Positions 19,206 to 27,730 of a stretch of 64,000 bases of DNA are shown in pieces. The position numbers and the translations under genes were made by a program. The DNA is from Cellulomonas sp. 73-92 (lineage in GTDB: Bacteria > Actinomycetota > Actinomycetes > Actinomycetales > Cellulomonadaceae): the NCBI RefSeq assembly GCF_001898175.1, contig NZ_MKTH01000024.1:229512-293511 (forward strand), written 5' to 3'. Each line of letters opens with the position of its first letter. Position 1 is the stretch's first letter. The notes under the pieces are model-generated. The model worked only from the letters and a program-made list of their open reading frames with translations. It searched no databases and was not told the DNA's origin.

Positions 19206-19802
19206 GTGCCCAAGATCCAGGCGGCCACCGTCGTCGAGCACCACGCCGCGCAGCGTGCGGCACTGCTGGACGCCGCCCGCGCGCTGCTCTCCGAGGGACC
19301 GACCACCGAGGCGCCGAGCCTCGCGGACGTCGCCGCCCGGGCGGGCCTCGCACGGTCGAGCGCGTACTCGTACTTCAGCTCGCGCGAGGACCTGCTCAAC
19401 GCGCTGGCCGCCGACACGTTCCCGCGCTGGACGCGCTACGTCCGCGACCGGATGGCCCGGCAGCGGACGCCCGGTGACAAGGTCCTGGCCTACGTGGACG
19501 CCAACGTCCACCTCGTCGCCCGCGGCGACCACGCGCTGATGATGACGCTGGCCTCGATCACGCGGCCGGACGCGGTCGCGACCCCGACGCACGCGATGCA
19601 CGACGAGCTGCGCACCCCCCTGGTCGGCGCGTTGCGGGAGCACGGCGCGAGCGACCCCGAACGGATGGCCGAGCTGGTGCAGGCGCTCGTGTTCGCCGTC
19701 AGCCGGCTGGTCTCCGAGGGCGCCGGGGAACGCCGCGCCCGTGCGCTCGCGCACGAGCTGCTGGGGCCCTACCTCCGCACCGACGGGCCCGGCGCGGCCT
19801 GA
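19206..19802 (+). CDS. TetR/AcrR family transcriptional regulator
   Basis: APSLADVAARAGLARSSAYSYFSSREDLLNALAADTF HTH; GTG start preceded by GGGGAGGGAG RBS (alternative ATG 19167). Confidence 0.85.
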   Translation: MPKIQAATVVEHHAAQRAALLDAARALLSEGPTTEAPSLADVAARAGLARSSAYSYFSSREDLLNALAADTFPRWTRYVRDRMARQRTPGDKVLAYVDANVHLVARGDHALMMTLASITRPDAVATPTHAMHDELRTPLVGALREHGASDPERMAELVQALVFAVSRLVSEGAGERRARALAHELLGPYLRTDGPGAA

Positions 19803-19809
19803 CCGGCGG

Positions 19810-20073
19810 TCAGGCGAGCGAGAGGAACAGCTTCTGCAGCTTCGCCCGATCGACGCCGGCGGCGTCGTCGCCGCGCGTCAGGCACTGCTCCAGCCCCGAG
19901 GCGATGATCGCGAAGCCCGCCCGGTCCAGCGCCTTCGAGACGGCCGCCAGCTGCGTGACGACGTCGGCGCAGTCCGCGCCGGACTCCAGCAGCTTGAGCA
20001 CGCCGCCGATCTGCCCCTGGGCACGGCGCAGGCGGTGGATGACCGCCGTCAACTCGGTGGTGTCAAGCTGCAT
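19810..20073 (-). CDS. CsoR/CstR family (DUF156) regulator, CstR-like residue pattern
   Basis: VIHRLRRAQGQIGGVLKLLESGADCADVVTQLAAVSKALDRAGFAIIASGLEQCL; two Cys, no His four residues before the second Cys. Confidence 0.85.
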   Translation of the reverse strand: MQLDTTELTAVIHRLRRAQGQIGGVLKLLESGADCADVVTQLAAVSKALDRAGFAIIASGLEQCLTRGDDAAGVDRAKLQKLFLSLA

Positions 20074-20145
20074 CAGGGGCCTCCCCCGGGCTGCGGTGCC
20101 ACCGAGCCGGTGGCGTGGGTCGTGCAGGGATCGTACCGGCGCCCC

Positions 20146-21312
20146 TCACGCGCGCTTGGCCAGCGCGTAGAAGAAGAGGGCGACAGGCCGGTACATCACG
20201 TGGGCGAACTTGGTGAACGGGAGCATGAGCATCAGCTCCATGGCCACCGCGACGTGCAGCAGGAACACCCAGTAGCCCCACGCCGGGGGCTGGCCCGCGT
20301 ACAGGGCCACCTCGATCGCGAACCCGGTGAGGCCGGTGATCCACAGCAGGGTCAGGAGCATCCAGTCCGAGCCGGTGCTGGTGGCCTGGGTGGCGCTCCA
20401 CCGCCGCCAGCGACCCACCATGAACAGCGTGACGCCGTACATCAGCGACAGGCCGGCGACCGTGCCCAGCAACCGGGACGGGTACCAGATCGGCACCGCC
20501 GTCCCCGTCGCCTTGACGCCCAGCAGCTCGAGGCCGTAGTCGATGATCGTCGCACCGAACAGGCCGAGGAATCCCCAGACCGTCAGCGCGTGCACCAGCC
20601 AGCGCCGGCGCCACAGCGGCTCGGGCTCCGGCTCGCCGTCGCAGTCCTGGCGGAAGCGCCGTTGGCCGAGGGACTCGACACCGAGCGCGTCCCACGCGGC
20701 GCCGGCGGCGCGGCGGACCGCCTCGCGCGAGCCCGCGACGGCCTCCCACGTCACGCCCTCGCGGCGTGCGGTCGCCCGCACCATGCGCACCACGCCCCAG
20801 GCGCCGGCCAGGACCATCGCGGCCATGGCGCCGATGCCCAGCCAGTGGATCAGCTCGTTGGGCACGAACTGGAAGAGCGCGAGCGTCGGCGCGTGGAGGC
20901 CGCCGAGGTCGGCCTGCGTGAGCATGAACGTCGCGAGCACGGCGGCCACCAGCACCCCGATGAGCAGGCCGAGCCTCGGCCGGGTGTAGATGACGCGGGC
21001 CAGCCCCGTCGGCTCGTACGAGGCGATCGCGTACCGGCGGGCGGCGGCCATGAACTCGCCGGGGTCCGCCTTCGTCGGGCAGGACTGCGTGCACAGGGCG
21101 CAGCCGTAGCAGGCCCAGAGCTCCTTGGAGCCCAGCAGCTCGTCCTTCAGCCCCACCTGCGCGTACCGGATCATCCGGCGCGGGAACGTGGCGTCGTTGT
21201 CCGAGAGCAGGCAGGTGGCGGTGCAGTTGCCGCAGCTGAAGCAGGCGCTGACGTCCGCGGCACCGAACTTCTTCAGGTCGGCCAGCAGGTCGACGTCGAC
21301 GACGGTGGTCAT
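20146..21312 (-). CDS. QmoC/HdrC-HdrE-like membrane Fe-S oxidoreductase subunit
   Basis: Two ferredoxin motifs CFSCGNCTATC and CYGCALCTQSCP plus C-terminal NarI/HdrE-like cytochrome b TM domain (LLHVAVAMELMLMLPFTKFAHVMYRP). Confidence 0.82.
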   Translation of the reverse strand: MTTVVDVDLLADLKKFGAADVSACFSCGNCTATCLLSDNDATFPRRMIRYAQVGLKDELLGSKELWACYGCALCTQSCPTKADPGEFMAAARRYAIASYEPTGLARVIYTRPRLGLLIGVLVAAVLATFMLTQADLGGLHAPTLALFQFVPNELIHWLGIGAMAAMVLAGAWGVVRMVRATARREGVTWEAVAGSREAVRRAAGAAWDALGVESLGQRRFRQDCDGEPEPEPLWRRRWLVHALTVWGFLGLFGATIIDYGLELLGVKATGTAVPIWYPSRLLGTVAGLSLMYGVTLFMVGRWRRWSATQATSTGSDWMLLTLLWITGLTGFAIEVALYAGQPPAWGYWVFLLHVAVAMELMLMLPFTKFAHVMYRPVALFFYALAKRA

Positions 21313-21313
21313 G

Positions 21314-21562
21314 TCAGGCTCCGGGGTTCGTCAGCGCGTAGGGGAACCAGCCTTCGTCGTCGTCGTCGGGCAGCTCGACGAGGTGGCCGTAGCGGCGCAT
21401 CCCCATCACCCAGTAGACGACCTCCTCCGCCGGGTGGCCGATCGCCTCGGCGATCTGCGGCACCCGGAGCGGACCGTCCGCGAGGGCGGTCCTGATCGCG
21501 GCGTGCATCGACATCTCCTCGCGGATCACCTCGCGGGGATCGCGCAGCGCGTGCGTGCTCAT
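21314..21562 (-). CDS. Small winged-helix-like protein (82 aa) within the Hdr operon
   Basis: AIRTALADGPLRVPQIAEAIGHPAEEVVYWVMGMRRYGHLVEL; ATGA overlap with upstream gene stop. Confidence 0.7.
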   Translation of the reverse strand: MSTHALRDPREVIREEMSMHAAIRTALADGPLRVPQIAEAIGHPAEEVVYWVMGMRRYGHLVELPDDDDEGWFPYALTNPGA

Positions 21563-23328
21563 GCCGGCACCCCCGTCGTCGCCAGACCGTCGATCGCGGC
21601 GAGCATCTGCGCCGACGTGTACCCCAGCAGGTCGATCGCGTCGTCCGGGCAGACCGGCACGCAGCCGCCGCAGCCCTTGCAGTTCGCCGCGCTGACCAGG
21701 GCCTTCTGCCCGGTGTCGCACACGTACGACGAGATCGCGTCGTACGGGCACGTGGTCAGGCACGCGCCGCACCCGGTGCAGGCCGCCTCGTTCACCGTGG
21801 CGACCAGCGGGTCCAGCTCGGCGAAGCCGCGCTTGAGGATGCCGGCGCTCTGCGTCACCGCCGCGAGGCCGCCGCTGACGGCCTCGGTGGCGGGCTTCGG
21901 GCCCTGGCACGTGCCGGCGATCATCACGCCGTCCACGACGGTCTCCACCGGCCGCAGCTTGGGGTGGATCTCGTTGTAGAACCCGTCGTCGCCCGTGGGG
22001 AGCTTGAGGAGCGTCGTCAGAGCCTCGTTCTCGCGCGGCACCATGCCGGTCACCAGCACGACGAGGTCGACCGGCAGCGTGATCGGGTCCGGCCCGGTGA
22101 GCGCGTCGACCAGCGTGACCGCGAGCCGGCCGTCGGCCGTGCGCTCGACCTCGGGGGGCGCGTCGTCGGGGTACCTCAGGTACACCGACCCGCGCTCGCG
22201 CGACTGCGTGTACAGCAGCTCGTAGCGGCCGTACGCCCGCACGTCGCGGTGCAGGTGGAACTGACGCACCGTCGGGTCGAGGCGGGAGACCTTGAGGGAC
22301 GCGTGGACCGTGGCGGCGCAGCAGAACTTCGAGCAGTACGCGTTGCCCTCCGGCTGCCGGTTGCCCACGCAGTAGACGTAGGCGATCGAGCGGACCCGGC
22401 GGCCGTGCCAGGCGAGCGTGCCGCCGGCCGCCTCGTCGACCAGCGTCCCGAACTCGGCCAGCGTCACGACGCCCTCGATGCCGTAGCCGAGCTCGCCGAC
22501 CTCGGGCTGGTAGACGTCGGCCCCGGTCGCGATGACGAACGTGCCCACCTGGAACTGCCGCAGCTCGTCGGCCGCCTCGCTGCGCACGTGCACCTTGGCG
22601 GTGTAGTTGCCGAACGACCCGGTCTTGCCCACGAGCTCGGCGTTCGTCAGGACGGTGATCGTCGGCCGCTCGGCGATCTCCGCCAGCAGCCGGGCGACCT
22701 GATCGCGCCCCGGCACGTCGTGCGGGAACGTCGGGCCCAGCCGGCCGAGCCAGCCGCCCAGCTGGGCCTCGCGCTCGACGAGGATGACCGCGATCCCGAT
22801 GTCGGCGAGGCCGATCGCGGTCCGCAGGCCGGTGACGCCGCCGCCCACGACCATCGTCGCGGGCACGGTCTCGACCCGCAGCGGCTCCAGGGGCGTCGAC
22901 AGCCGCGTCTTGGCGATGCCGGCGGTGACGAGCGCGATGGCCTTCTGGGTGGCACCCTCGCGGTCGTCGGAGTGCGCCCACGAGTCCTGCTCGCGGATGT
23001 TCACCTGCGTGTAGGCGTACGGGTTGAGGTCCGCCCGCCGGGACACCCCGCGGAACGTCGTCGTGTGCAGCTTCGGCGAGCACGACGCCACGACCAGGCC
23101 GTCCAGGTGCTGCTCGCGGATGTCCCGCACCATCTCGTGCTGCTGGCCGTCGGCGCAGGCGAACATCGTCGTGGTCGCGACGACCACGTCGGGGTCGTCG
23201 GCGATCGCCGCGCGCACCGCCGCGACGTCGACGTAGTCGGAGATGTTGCCGCCGCAGTGGCAGATGTAGACGCCGATGCGGCGCGGGGCCTCGCCCTGCT
23301 CGCCGGCTGCCTGCGGGTTCTCGCTCAT
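21559..23328 (-). CDS. HdrA/QmoB-like flavin Fe-S oxidoreductase
   Basis: RIGVYICHCGGNISDYVDV, VVGGGVTGLRTAIGLADIG, YCVGNRQPEGNAYCSKFCC, C-terminal CTGCGACLTTCPYDAI and CKGCGGCVPVCPDDAI. Confidence 0.85.
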   Translation of the reverse strand: MSENPQAAGEQGEAPRRIGVYICHCGGNISDYVDVAAVRAAIADDPDVVVATTTMFACADGQQHEMVRDIREQHLDGLVVASCSPKLHTTTFRGVSRRADLNPYAYTQVNIREQDSWAHSDDREGATQKAIALVTAGIAKTRLSTPLEPLRVETVPATMVVGGGVTGLRTAIGLADIGIAVILVEREAQLGGWLGRLGPTFPHDVPGRDQVARLLAEIAERPTITVLTNAELVGKTGSFGNYTAKVHVRSEAADELRQFQVGTFVIATGADVYQPEVGELGYGIEGVVTLAEFGTLVDEAAGGTLAWHGRRVRSIAYVYCVGNRQPEGNAYCSKFCCAATVHASLKVSRLDPTVRQFHLHRDVRAYGRYELLYTQSRERGSVYLRYPDDAPPEVERTADGRLAVTLVDALTGPDPITLPVDLVVLVTGMVPRENEALTTLLKLPTGDDGFYNEIHPKLRPVETVVDGVMIAGTCQGPKPATEAVSGGLAAVTQSAGILKRGFAELDPLVATVNEAACTGCGACLTTCPYDAISSYVCDTGQKALVSAANCKGCGGCVPVCPDDAIDLLGYTSAQMLAAIDGLATTGVPA

Positions 23329-26066
23329 GCCAGCACCTCCGCCGTGGTCGCCACGGACGTCCGCTCCAGGTGGGCGGCCACCTGGGCGACCGCCGCGCCG
23401 GCGTGGACGATCGAGTCGACGATGTCCTTGGCCCCGGCCGCCGTCCCGGCCACGAACACGCCGGGGATGTCGGTGACACCCGGATCCAGGTCGTCGTCGG
23501 GCTCGGCGACGTAGAAGTACTCGTCCAGCCCGAGGGGCTCGTCGGAGAACAGGCGCTCGACGTCCCGGTTGGGCTGGATCCCGACGGCCAGCACCACGAG
23601 GTCGTACTCGGCCTCGACGATCTTGCCCGAGCCCTCGGTGTCCTCGTAGCGGAGCACGAGGTCGCCGTTCTCCTTCTCCGTGATGCCGGACACGCGCCCG
23701 CGGATGTACTGCGCGCCCATGTCCTTGGCCTGCTCGTAGAACTCGTCGTACCGCTTCCCGGCGGCGCGCATGTCCATGTAGTGCATGGTCACGTCGGCCA
23801 GCGGCAGGGCGCCCATGATCAGCTGGTTCTGCTTGATCGAGTACATGCAGCAGACCTTCGAGCACAGCGGGTTGCCCACCTGCTGGTCCCGCGAGCCGGT
23901 GCACGAGATGTAGGCGATCCGCTCCGGCACCTTCCCGTCGCCCGGCCGCAGCACCGTGTTGTAGGGCCGTGTCGGGGCGAGCAGGCGGTCCATCTGCATG
24001 CCCGTGATGACGTTGGGGTACCGGCCCCAGCCGTACTCCGGCTTGGCGTCGGCGGCGAACAGCCTGTAGCCGGTGGAGACGACGACCGCGCCGACCGTGA
24101 CCTCCGACACCTTCTCGCGCTGGTCCATCCGGATCGCGTCCGCCGGGCAGGCGCGCACGCACTCCTGGCACTCCGAGCACACGCCGCAGTCCAGGCAGGA
24201 CCCGGCGCCGGAGCGGGCCTCGGCGTCGCTCAGCGGCGCCTCGACCTCGTCGAAGGTCCGCGGCATCGGCCGCAGGTCGGCCTGGCCCTTGACCGGGTTG
24301 CGGTGCCCGTAGGCGGTCTGCCGCGAGAGCACCTGGTCGTGCGTCACGGTGTCGAGCCGGCCGTCCAGCACGGTGAAGCCGTCGAGCGACCGGCCGGTGA
24401 GCCACCGGTCCACCATGTGCGCCGCGCGGCGACCCGAGCCGATCGCGCGGGTGATGTCGGTGGCGCCCGCGGTGACGTCGCCGGCGGCGAAGAGGTACGG
24501 CAGCTCGGTCTGCAGGGTCCGCGGGTCGACCGCGATCCGCTGGCCACGGCCGACCGGCACCACGCCCTCGTACAGCCCGGCGTCCGGGCTCATGCCGATC
24601 GTCGAGATCACCACGTCGCACGCCACCGTGCTGGTCGCCCCGGGCACGGGCTCGGGGCTGCGACGGCCCGAGGCGTCCGGCTCGCCCAGCCGCATCCGCT
24701 GCAGCGTGAGGCCGGTCACCCGACCGTCGGTCGCGAGCACCTCGAGCGGCGTGACGAGGAACTCGAACACCGCGCCCTCGGCCTCGGCGTCGTCGGCCTC
24801 GACGTGGTGCGCCGGCATCTCGTCGCGCGTGCGCCGGTAGACCACCTTCGCCTCCGCGGCGCCGAGCCGCAGCGAGACCCGCGCGGCGTCCATCGCGACG
24901 TTGCCGCCGCCGACGACGACCACGCGCTTGCCGGTGAGGTCGGGGGCGTGGCCGTTGGCCACGTCGGCCAGGAACTCCAGCCCCGTCACGGAGCCGGTCG
25001 CGTCCTCGTTCGGGACGCCCATCCGGGTGGCCTGCTGGGTGCCGGTCGCCACGACGACGGCGTCGTAGCCGCCCTGCTCCTTGAGCGCGACCAGGTCGGT
25101 GACCGCCGCGTCGCACTCGATCTCGACGCCGAGCGACGTCAGGTTCGCGATGTCGGCGTCGACCACCTCGTGCGGCAGCCGGTAGGCGGGGATCGCGTGG
25201 CGCAGGTAGCCGCCGGGCTGCGAGCGCTTCTCCAGCACCTTCACCGCGTACCCGAGGCGCGCCAGCTGCCAGGCGGCGGTCAGGCCCGCAGGGCCGGAGC
25301 CGACGACGGCAACACGACGGCCGTTCGGCTCGGCGACCTCGACCACCGGCGCCGCGGGCGCGGTGCCGTGCGCCGCGTAGTGGCGGTCGGCGGCGAACCG
25401 CTTGATGAGGCGGATCGGCACCGGGCCCTCGAGCTTGGTCCGGGTGCACTCGGACTCGCAGGGGGCGTAGCAGGCCCGGCCGAGGGTGCCGACGAGCGGG
25501 GTGGCGTCGAGGACCAGGTTGAAGGCCTCGTCGTCCTTGCCGTTGCGGACGAGGGAGACGTAGCCGTGGGCCTTGATGCCGGCAGGGCAGGCGCCGATGC
25601 ACGGCGACGTGCCCTCCCGCTGGAGCACGGCCTTCTTCGGCACGGCCTGCGGGAACGCGATGTAGGCGGCACGGCGGGCGACGAGGTCGGCGTTGAACTG
25701 GTCGGGCACGGCCACGGTGCAGGCGGTCTGGCAGTCGCTGCAGCCGGTGCACGCCGCCCAGTCGACGAAGGTCGGCTTCTCGCGCACGGTCGCGTGGAAC
25801 GTGCCGCGCTCGTCGCGCCGGATCCCGCTCACCTCGGAGTACGTCTTCGTGGTGATGTTCGGGTGGTTGATCGTCGACGACATTTTCGGGCCGGAGATGC
25901 AGCTGGCGCAGTCCAGCGTCGGGAAGACCTTCGACAGCAGGATCATCCGGCCGCCGACGCTCGCCTCCTTCTCGACGAGCAGCACCTTGTAGCCCATGTC
26001 GCCGAGCTTGATCGACGACTCCATGCCGCCGATCCCGCTGCCGATCACCAGGACGTCGTAGTCCAC
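23325..26066 (-). CDS. HdrA/QmoA-like flavoprotein with internal GltD-like (NADPH:glutamate synthase small-subunit type) insertion, 913 aa
   Basis: HdrA start (VIGSGIGGMESSIKLGDMGYKVLLVEKEASVGGRM, TLDCASCISGPKM), GltD block (CIGACPAGIKAHGYVSLVRNG...RACYAPCESECTR...VAVVGSGPAGLTAAWQLARLG), then HdrA resumes (CLDCGVCSECQECVRACPADAI; YISCTGSRDQQVGNPLCSKVCC). Confidence 0.85.
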   Translation of the reverse strand: MDYDVLVIGSGIGGMESSIKLGDMGYKVLLVEKEASVGGRMILLSKVFPTLDCASCISGPKMSSTINHPNITTKTYSEVSGIRRDERGTFHATVREKPTFVDWAACTGCSDCQTACTVAVPDQFNADLVARRAAYIAFPQAVPKKAVLQREGTSPCIGACPAGIKAHGYVSLVRNGKDDEAFNLVLDATPLVGTLGRACYAPCESECTRTKLEGPVPIRLIKRFAADRHYAAHGTAPAAPVVEVAEPNGRRVAVVGSGPAGLTAAWQLARLGYAVKVLEKRSQPGGYLRHAIPAYRLPHEVVDADIANLTSLGVEIECDAAVTDLVALKEQGGYDAVVVATGTQQATRMGVPNEDATGSVTGLEFLADVANGHAPDLTGKRVVVVGGGNVAMDAARVSLRLGAAEAKVVYRRTRDEMPAHHVEADDAEAEGAVFEFLVTPLEVLATDGRVTGLTLQRMRLGEPDASGRRSPEPVPGATSTVACDVVISTIGMSPDAGLYEGVVPVGRGQRIAVDPRTLQTELPYLFAAGDVTAGATDITRAIGSGRRAAHMVDRWLTGRSLDGFTVLDGRLDTVTHDQVLSRQTAYGHRNPVKGQADLRPMPRTFDEVEAPLSDAEARSGAGSCLDCGVCSECQECVRACPADAIRMDQREKVSEVTVGAVVVSTGYRLFAADAKPEYGWGRYPNVITGMQMDRLLAPTRPYNTVLRPGDGKVPERIAYISCTGSRDQQVGNPLCSKVCCMYSIKQNQLIMGALPLADVTMHYMDMRAAGKRYDEFYEQAKDMGAQYIRGRVSGITEKENGDLVLRYEDTEGSGKIVEAEYDLVVLAVGIQPNRDVERLFSDEPLGLDEYFYVAEPDDDLDPGVTDIPGVFVAGTAAGAKDIVDSIVHAGAAVAQVAAHLERTSVATTAEVLA

Positions 26067-26112
26067 GAATGGCTCCTGTCTCGCGCGCGGCGCAGGCCGT
26101 GCGGACGACCGC

Positions 26113-26583
26113 TCAGATGAAGAGGTTGACGTTCGCCTCGTCGGCCTCGCCCAGGTAGGTCGCGACGCCGGCGTACTCGATGCCGTCGAGCAGCTCGTCC
26201 TTCTGCAGGCCCATGACGTCCATCGACATGGTGCAGGCGATGAACTTGACGCCCTGCTCGCGGGCGGTCGCGATGAGCTCGGTGAGCGGCATCACGTTCT
26301 CGTCGCGCATCGCCTTCGCCATCAGCTTGGGCCCGACGCCGGCGAAGTTCATGTGCGACAAGGTGAGCTTCTTCGGACCGCGCGGCATCATCGCGCCGAA
26401 CATCTTCTGCAGGACCGTCTTGCCCGACGTCGGCACGTGCATGTCCTTGCGCAGGGCGTTCAGGCCCCAGAAGGTGAAGAACATCGTCACCTCGTCGTCC
26501 ATCGCCGCAGCACCGTTGGCGATGACGAACGCGGCCGTCACCTTGTCGAACTCACCGCTGAAAACGATGATCGTCTTCTTCAC
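26113..26583 (-). CDS. DsrE2-type (DsrE/DsrF/DrsH-like) sulfur-carrier family protein
   Basis: KKTIIVFSGEFDKVTAAFVIANGAAAMDDEVTMFFTFWGLNALRK and conserved Cys in FIACTMSMDVMGL. Confidence 0.85.
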   Translation of the reverse strand: MKKTIIVFSGEFDKVTAAFVIANGAAAMDDEVTMFFTFWGLNALRKDMHVPTSGKTVLQKMFGAMMPRGPKKLTLSHMNFAGVGPKLMAKAMRDENVMPLTELIATAREQGVKFIACTMSMDVMGLQKDELLDGIEYAGVATYLGEADEANVNLFI

Positions 26584-26614
26584 GTCGAAGCCTTCCTTCC
26601 TGGAGGGGCCGCGC

Positions 26615-27031
26615 TCAGCCGACGGCCACGGGCCGGGGCCCGAGCTCGGCGAGCGCGGCGGCGAACTCACGCATGTACTTGGCGAACGGCTCGGCGCACA
26701 CCGAGCAGACGGCGGCCATCTTCAGCCGCTGCGGCTCGAGGCCCTGCTCGGCCATCAGCTGCTGCGCCTGGGTGACCAGGTGCGCCGTGCGCTCGGCGCA
26801 GTCGGGCAGGTAGGCGCACTCCTCGCCGTCGGAGGCGATGAAGACGCCGTCCTGGCCGGTCTGCAGCGCGTGCAGGATCCACGACGGCTTGATGCCGCTC
26901 GAGCAGGGCACCGCCAGGACCGACACGGTCGCCGGGTAGTGCAGGTGCCGGCTGCCGGCCAGGTCGATGCCCGGGTCGGAGATGTTGTTCGTGGAGAAGA
27001 CGAGGATCCGGGGCGCGGGTGAGGCGCTCAC
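26615..27031 (-). CDS. MvhD/FlxD-like iron-sulfur electron-transfer protein (hydrogenase iron-sulfur subunit family)
   Basis: LAVPCSSGIKPSWILHALQTGQDGVFIASDGEECAYL...CSVCAEPFAKYMREF. Confidence 0.75.
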   Translation of the reverse strand: MSASPAPRILVFSTNNISDPGIDLAGSRHLHYPATVSVLAVPCSSGIKPSWILHALQTGQDGVFIASDGEECAYLPDCAERTAHLVTQAQQLMAEQGLEPQRLKMAAVCSVCAEPFAKYMREFAAALAELGPRPVAVG

Positions 27032-27035
27032 CGGA

Positions 27036-27296
27036 TCACTTCATCTTCTTGAGGAACAGCCGCAGGTAGCCGGAGTCCTCGTAGTGCCCCAGGAAGTCGT
27101 GGCCCATCTTCTTCGCCCAGGCCGGCAGGTCCTTGAGCGTGCCCGAGTCCGTCGCGAGCACCTCCATCACGCCGCCCACCGGCACGGTCCCGATCGCCTT
27201 CTTGGCCGCCAGGATCGGGCCCGGGCACGACGTGCCCCGAGCGTCCACCACCGTGGTGCCCGTCAGCGCCTTGAGCTCCTCGGTCTGCGCACTCAT
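27036..27296 (-). CDS. tusA: TusA family sulfurtransferase
   Basis: TTVVDARGTSCPGPILAAKKAIGTVPVGGVMEVLATD (CPxP motif). Confidence 0.9.
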   Translation of the reverse strand: MSAQTEELKALTGTTVVDARGTSCPGPILAAKKAIGTVPVGGVMEVLATDSGTLKDLPAWAKKMGHDFLGHYEDSGYLRLFLKKMK

Positions 27297-27380
27297 CGCT
27301 TCTCCTCCTCGAGAACCGGCGGGATCGCCGCGGCACCAATCTCCGGGCTCGCCCGCACCGTCGCGCGGGTCGTTGGTCCT

Positions 27381-27394
27381 TACCCCCCGGGGTA
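27381..27394. promoter_or_regulatory. CsoR/CstR-type operator-like dyad TACCCC-CC-GGGGTA
   Basis: Perfect 6-bp dyad about 85 bp upstream of tusA; a degenerate second copy ATACGCCTCCGGGTAT lies at 27416-27431. Confidence 0.65.
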
Positions 27395-27398
27395 CATG

Positions 27399-27414
27399 TG
27401 TGACATTTCTCACA
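27399..27414. promoter_or_regulatory. CRP-type site TGTGA-CATTTC-TCACA
   Basis: Exact TGTGA-N6-TCACA dyad upstream of the tusA-hdr operon. Confidence 0.7.
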
Positions 27415-27537
27415 TATACGCCTCCGGGTATGTCTGGACGGCGTTGGCGCTGGTCAGGGCCGCTCGGTGGGGCTGCCGCGCGGCCGGGCCCCGTGCCCCG
27501 GAAGGCGCGCACGACGAGGCGATGAGAGGCTCGTCCC

Positions 27538-27709
27538 CGTGGGCCTCGACGAGATCGCCGAAGTGGTCGTCGGGATCGTGATCGCCCTCGGCGCGCTCCT
27601 GTTCCTCATGGACTGGGTCGAGCGCACCACGTCCGCACCGCCGCCCCGACCGCGCGCCGACGAGACCCCTCGGGCAAGCGGCACCGGATCAGCCTTCCGG
27701 CAGCGCTGA
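27538..27709 (+). CDS. Small single-TM hypothetical protein
   Basis: VGLDEIAEVVVGIVIALGALLFLMDWVERTT; divergent to tusA; start uncertain. Confidence 0.4.
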
Positions 27710-27730
27710 CGACCGCGACGCGCGCCCGCG

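Noticed and set aside
21559-25752. 1397-aa minus-strand ORF spanning two Hdr genes
   Set aside because: Its N-terminal part is an out-of-frame shadow of the HdrA/GltD gene; only the portion from 23328 is the real QmoB-like protein
20146-27296. Dissimilatory sulfate reduction locus
   Set aside because: Qmo-like subunits are present, but no AprAB, Sat or DsrAB genes are visible; the TusA/DsrE2/CstR context fits sulfane sulfur chemistry better
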